The translations under genes and the position numbers were made by a program. Positions 62,027-64,000 of a stretch of 64,000 bases of DNA are shown piece after piece (the stretch's first letter is position 1; each line of letters begins with the position of its first letter). The DNA is taken from NCBI RefSeq assembly GCF_030913635.1, contig NZ_CP133188.1, positions 496,001-560,000 on the forward strand, in the 5' to 3' direction. The notes under the pieces were generated by a model. The model was given only the letters and a program-made list of their open reading frames with translations, made no database searches and was not told the DNA's origin. The stretch comes from Sedimentibacter sp. MB35-C1 (GTDB taxonomy: Bacteria > Bacillota > Clostridia > Tissierellales > Sedimentibacteraceae).

Positions 62027-64000
62027 TCACTCCTCGAAATTTACTACCCTTCTAAAATACTTAAATCCTTCATAACTGTTAACGGTTACTCCGGTTCCCC
62101 ACTGACAATGAGCATATAGGTTATTTTTTTCATCATCCTTACCTATATAAATTCCCACATGATTTATACCGGATGAATTAGGCATCTGTAAAAATGCTAA
62201 ATCCCCGATCTGAAGATCATCTGCCTTAACTGGATACGCCTGTCCGAACTGATATGCTGTTCCGCCTCCGGACAACATGCTGCCAATACCGGCTGTTTTA
62301 TATACCCAATCCACATATCCGGAGCAATCAAGGCCAAAGGGTCTATATGTTCCTGTCGTATCGCTGCCTTTTGCGGTAACCTTAGTTTTTTCACCCCAAT
62401 CATCATTCCAACCCGCTGAACTTTTTCCGCCCCAGAAATACTTCACTTTGCCGACAATACTTAAAGCTGTATCATAAAGCTTTTTCTGTTTTAAGTCCGA
62501 CATTACCGGAGCGTTCTCCATAAGCCATAATATTTCTTTTTGTGTAAGTTCTCCGTACTGCTGAGCAAATTTCGGAAATTGTTCGCTGAAGCTTGATGTC
62601 AGTCTTCTAGCCCAAGCCTTTTGCTCCTTATCAAACTTTAATTGACTCATTACAGTTTCCATGTCATTGGAATAAACAGTTATAATTTTTCTTATTTTGT
62701 CAACCTCTTCTCCGTTTCTATCGGTCACCTGGTATACTTCAGAGGAAATCTTTATGTCATACAATTTTTCATGCACCTTATGAACAAAATATTTTTCATC
62801 AGCTGAGAAAGTCAAGTCCTGTTCATATTTCACTGCTGCCGCCGCAAATATTTCCTGAAAGTTTGTATTAATGCCCTGAAGATCCCCTATGTAAATAATA
62901 TCAACATCATCATAGTCTCCTTCATTTGACAGCTTATTTATTTTTGTCTTAAGCTCCTGATCCAGGAGTTTAACTTCTTCCATGTATTTATCAGCAACAT
63001 CATTATCAGCCATAAAATACTGCTGGCTTAAAGCAGTTACCATACCTGCAGATTGTGAAGAAATAAAAAAAACGGCTAGCATAATACCAACAAAAACCAG
63101 AACCGCTTTTCTCCCGGGAAGAAATATTTCAACAATTTTTTTAGCAGTTCCTGCTATATTCCTAGAAATTGATGAAACACCTTTTTTTGCTACTACCTTA
63201 TTTTTCCTGACCCTAGCGGTTCTTATTTTGTTAGAAGGTTTACTTATTTTGGTCTTAACTGTGTCATTGTTACGTGATAGTCCTACAGATTTAACAGTGC
63301 TTTTTCTGTATTTTTCATATTTGTTAGATTTAGCGGTATAAATCTTATTCTTTATGTATTCTCCTGAATGCGAATTGCTTTTCTTTGTCTTATTAACAAG
63401 ATTTGATATATCTTTTGATGTATCCTTAACCGCTTTGGCAGTATCATAAGCCTGCCTTACTTCCTTTTCGGCTTTTGCAAAACTTTGAATTCCTAAGTCC
63501 GTATCATCTGATTGAAACTGATCGGTAATATGGGTATTCATATTTCTTGCAACTCTCAAGCCCGACTTAGCTCCGTTAGCGGCAACCTTCCGGATAATTT
63601 CATCTTTACCCGTTCCGCCCTTAATTGTGGTATCAATTGTTGACTTTACATCTTTTACCTTATTAACGGTTCTCCTGGAGCATTGCACCGCATCAACGGC
63701 GGCATCTACTTTATCCGTTGTATATATAACCGCTTCTATCCCGGTATCCGGCGTATTATTTTCATCACCCCTGAGACTGTTCTTTATTCCGGAAGATAAA
63801 CTCCCTGCCAAAGTTTGCGTCCTTCGGCCTACATTATTACTGTGATTCTTTTTATATTCATTTCCATATACTTTACTTCCGGTTCTAAGCCTTTTATAAG
63901 GATACTTTAATAAACCCTTTCTTTTTAAATCCTTAATCTTCTCCAGGCTTCCGGAATTAACATGTTTTATTTTAGTTCTGCCGGCATACCGTCTTATATT
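62027..64000 (-). CDS. NlpC/P60 cell-wall hydrolase, CD1108-like (5' end beyond window)
   Basis: The frame is open to the right window edge, so the N-terminus is missing; a TTG at 63811 is only an internal possibility. The visible part has a long basic N-terminal region, one membrane helix (about 63050-63120), a helical lysozyme-like stretch, and a C-terminal NlpC/P60 domain with Cys in LDCSGYVDWVY, His in NHVGIYIG and Tyr/His in YAHCQWG. It would open peptidoglycan for the conjugation channel, like VirB1/Orf14 proteins of Tn916/Tn1549 relatives. Confidence 0.88.
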   Translation of the reverse strand, partial: NIRRYAGRTKIKHVNSGSLEKIKDLKRKGLLKYPYKRLRTGSKVYGNEYKKNHSNNVGRRTQTLAGSLSSGIKNSLRGDENNTPDTGIEAVIYTTDKVDAAVDAVQCSRRTVNKVKDVKSTIDTTIKGGTGKDEIIRKVAANGAKSGLRVARNMNTHITDQFQSDDTDLGIQSFAKAEKEVRQAYDTAKAVKDTSKDISNLVNKTKKSNSHSGEYIKNKIYTAKSNKYEKYRKSTVKSVGLSRNNDTVKTKISKPSNKIRTARVRKNKVVAKKGVSSISRNIAGTAKKIVEIFLPGRKAVLVFVGIMLAVFFISSQSAGMVTALSQQYFMADNDVADKYMEEVKLLDQELKTKINKLSNEGDYDDVDIIYIGDLQGINTNFQEIFAAAAVKYEQDLTFSADEKYFVHKVHEKLYDIKISSEVYQVTDRNGEEVDKIRKIITVYSNDMETVMSQLKFDKEQKAWARRLTSSFSEQFPKFAQQYGELTQKEILWLMENAPVMSDLKQKKLYDTALSIVGKVKYFWGGKSSAGWNDDWGEKTKVTAKGSDTTGTYRPFGLDCSGYVDWVYKTAGIGSMLSGGGTAYQFGQAYPVKADDLQIGDLAFLQMPNSSGINHVGIYIGKDDEKNNLYAHCQWGTGVTVNSYEGFKYFRRVVNFEE

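Larger units (their letters stand above)
45606..64000. mobile_element. Serine-recombinase integrative element inside cotJC (left part)
   Basis: The left end is at the GA dinucleotide in the disrupted cotJC codons (45606-45607). The element continues past the window edge. It carries a large serine recombinase at its left end, two XRE regulators, restriction-modification and toxin genes, a Rep-like wHTH protein, ssb, a DUF4315-like protein and a CD1108-like NlpC/P60 protein. The last group is typical of the conjugation region of Tn1549/CTn-type elements. Confidence 0.85.

Noticed and set aside
1-64000. CRISPR array
   Set aside because: No series of regularly spaced identical repeats of 24-40 bases was found; the only regular repeats are the three short 23-bp-spaced motifs at 60036-60104.

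Overview
The window is low-GC DNA from a spore-forming Firmicute, probably an anaerobic member of Clostridia or Tissierellia. It carries spoIIID, spoIIQ, spoIID and cotJABC, an rpsF-ssb-rpsR operon, a T-box in front of argG, and Gram-positive lipoprotein and SLH cell-wall proteins. Species was not determined. Everything here was read from the sequence, with no database search.

Layout. (1) Positions 1-764 hold the end of a lipoprotein gene. (2) Positions 1201-20498 are a genomic island bounded by 113-bp direct repeats that copy the 3' end of spoIIID. An N-terminally truncated tyrosine integrase sits at the right end. The island is packed with defence-type genes: an HD-domain protein fused to a CYTH (triphosphate tunnel) domain, a divergent second HD protein with a small winged-helix partner, two tandem HEPN-like proteins, an HNH endonuclease with a likely PUA-like reader region, an AbiE-like regulator/nucleotidyltransferase pair, and a Qat-like BCD operon lacking an adjacent QatA ATPase. 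Between them lie relics of a UvrD-type helicase, BrxL and a Shedu nuclease. (3) Positions 20386-45600 are ordinary chromosome: sporulation genes, ribosomal protein/ssb operon, cell-envelope genes (M23 peptidase, SLT-SLH protein, phosphoglucomutase, GalU, MreB/Mbl), Prs, a sensorless hybrid kinase, tRNA-Lys, an aminotransferase, a MATE exporter, a BusR-like regulator beside an OpuC-type osmolyte transporter, argG with its T-box, tRNA-Val and cotJAB. (4) From about 45606 to beyond the right edge a large integrative conjugative-type element interrupts cotJC. It carries a large serine recombinase, regulators, a lipoprotein, an IS3 and an IS1182-like insertion, a MazF-like toxin, two tandem small-RNA-like units, a BcgI-like restriction-modification pair, a Rep-like wHTH protein with 23-bp iteron-like repeats, its own ssb, a DUF4315-like protein and an NlpC/P60 conjugation protein.

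The strongest candidates for undescribed biology are: the HD-CYTH fusion, where a predicted dNTP triphosphohydrolase is joined to a predicted tripolyphosphate-binding tunnel domain; the QatA-less Qat operon; the cotJC-splitting element, which could be a developmentally excised intervening element; a T7 slippery tract that would fuse the restriction-modification subunit to its specificity subunit; and the tandem RNA-like units between mazF and the restriction genes.
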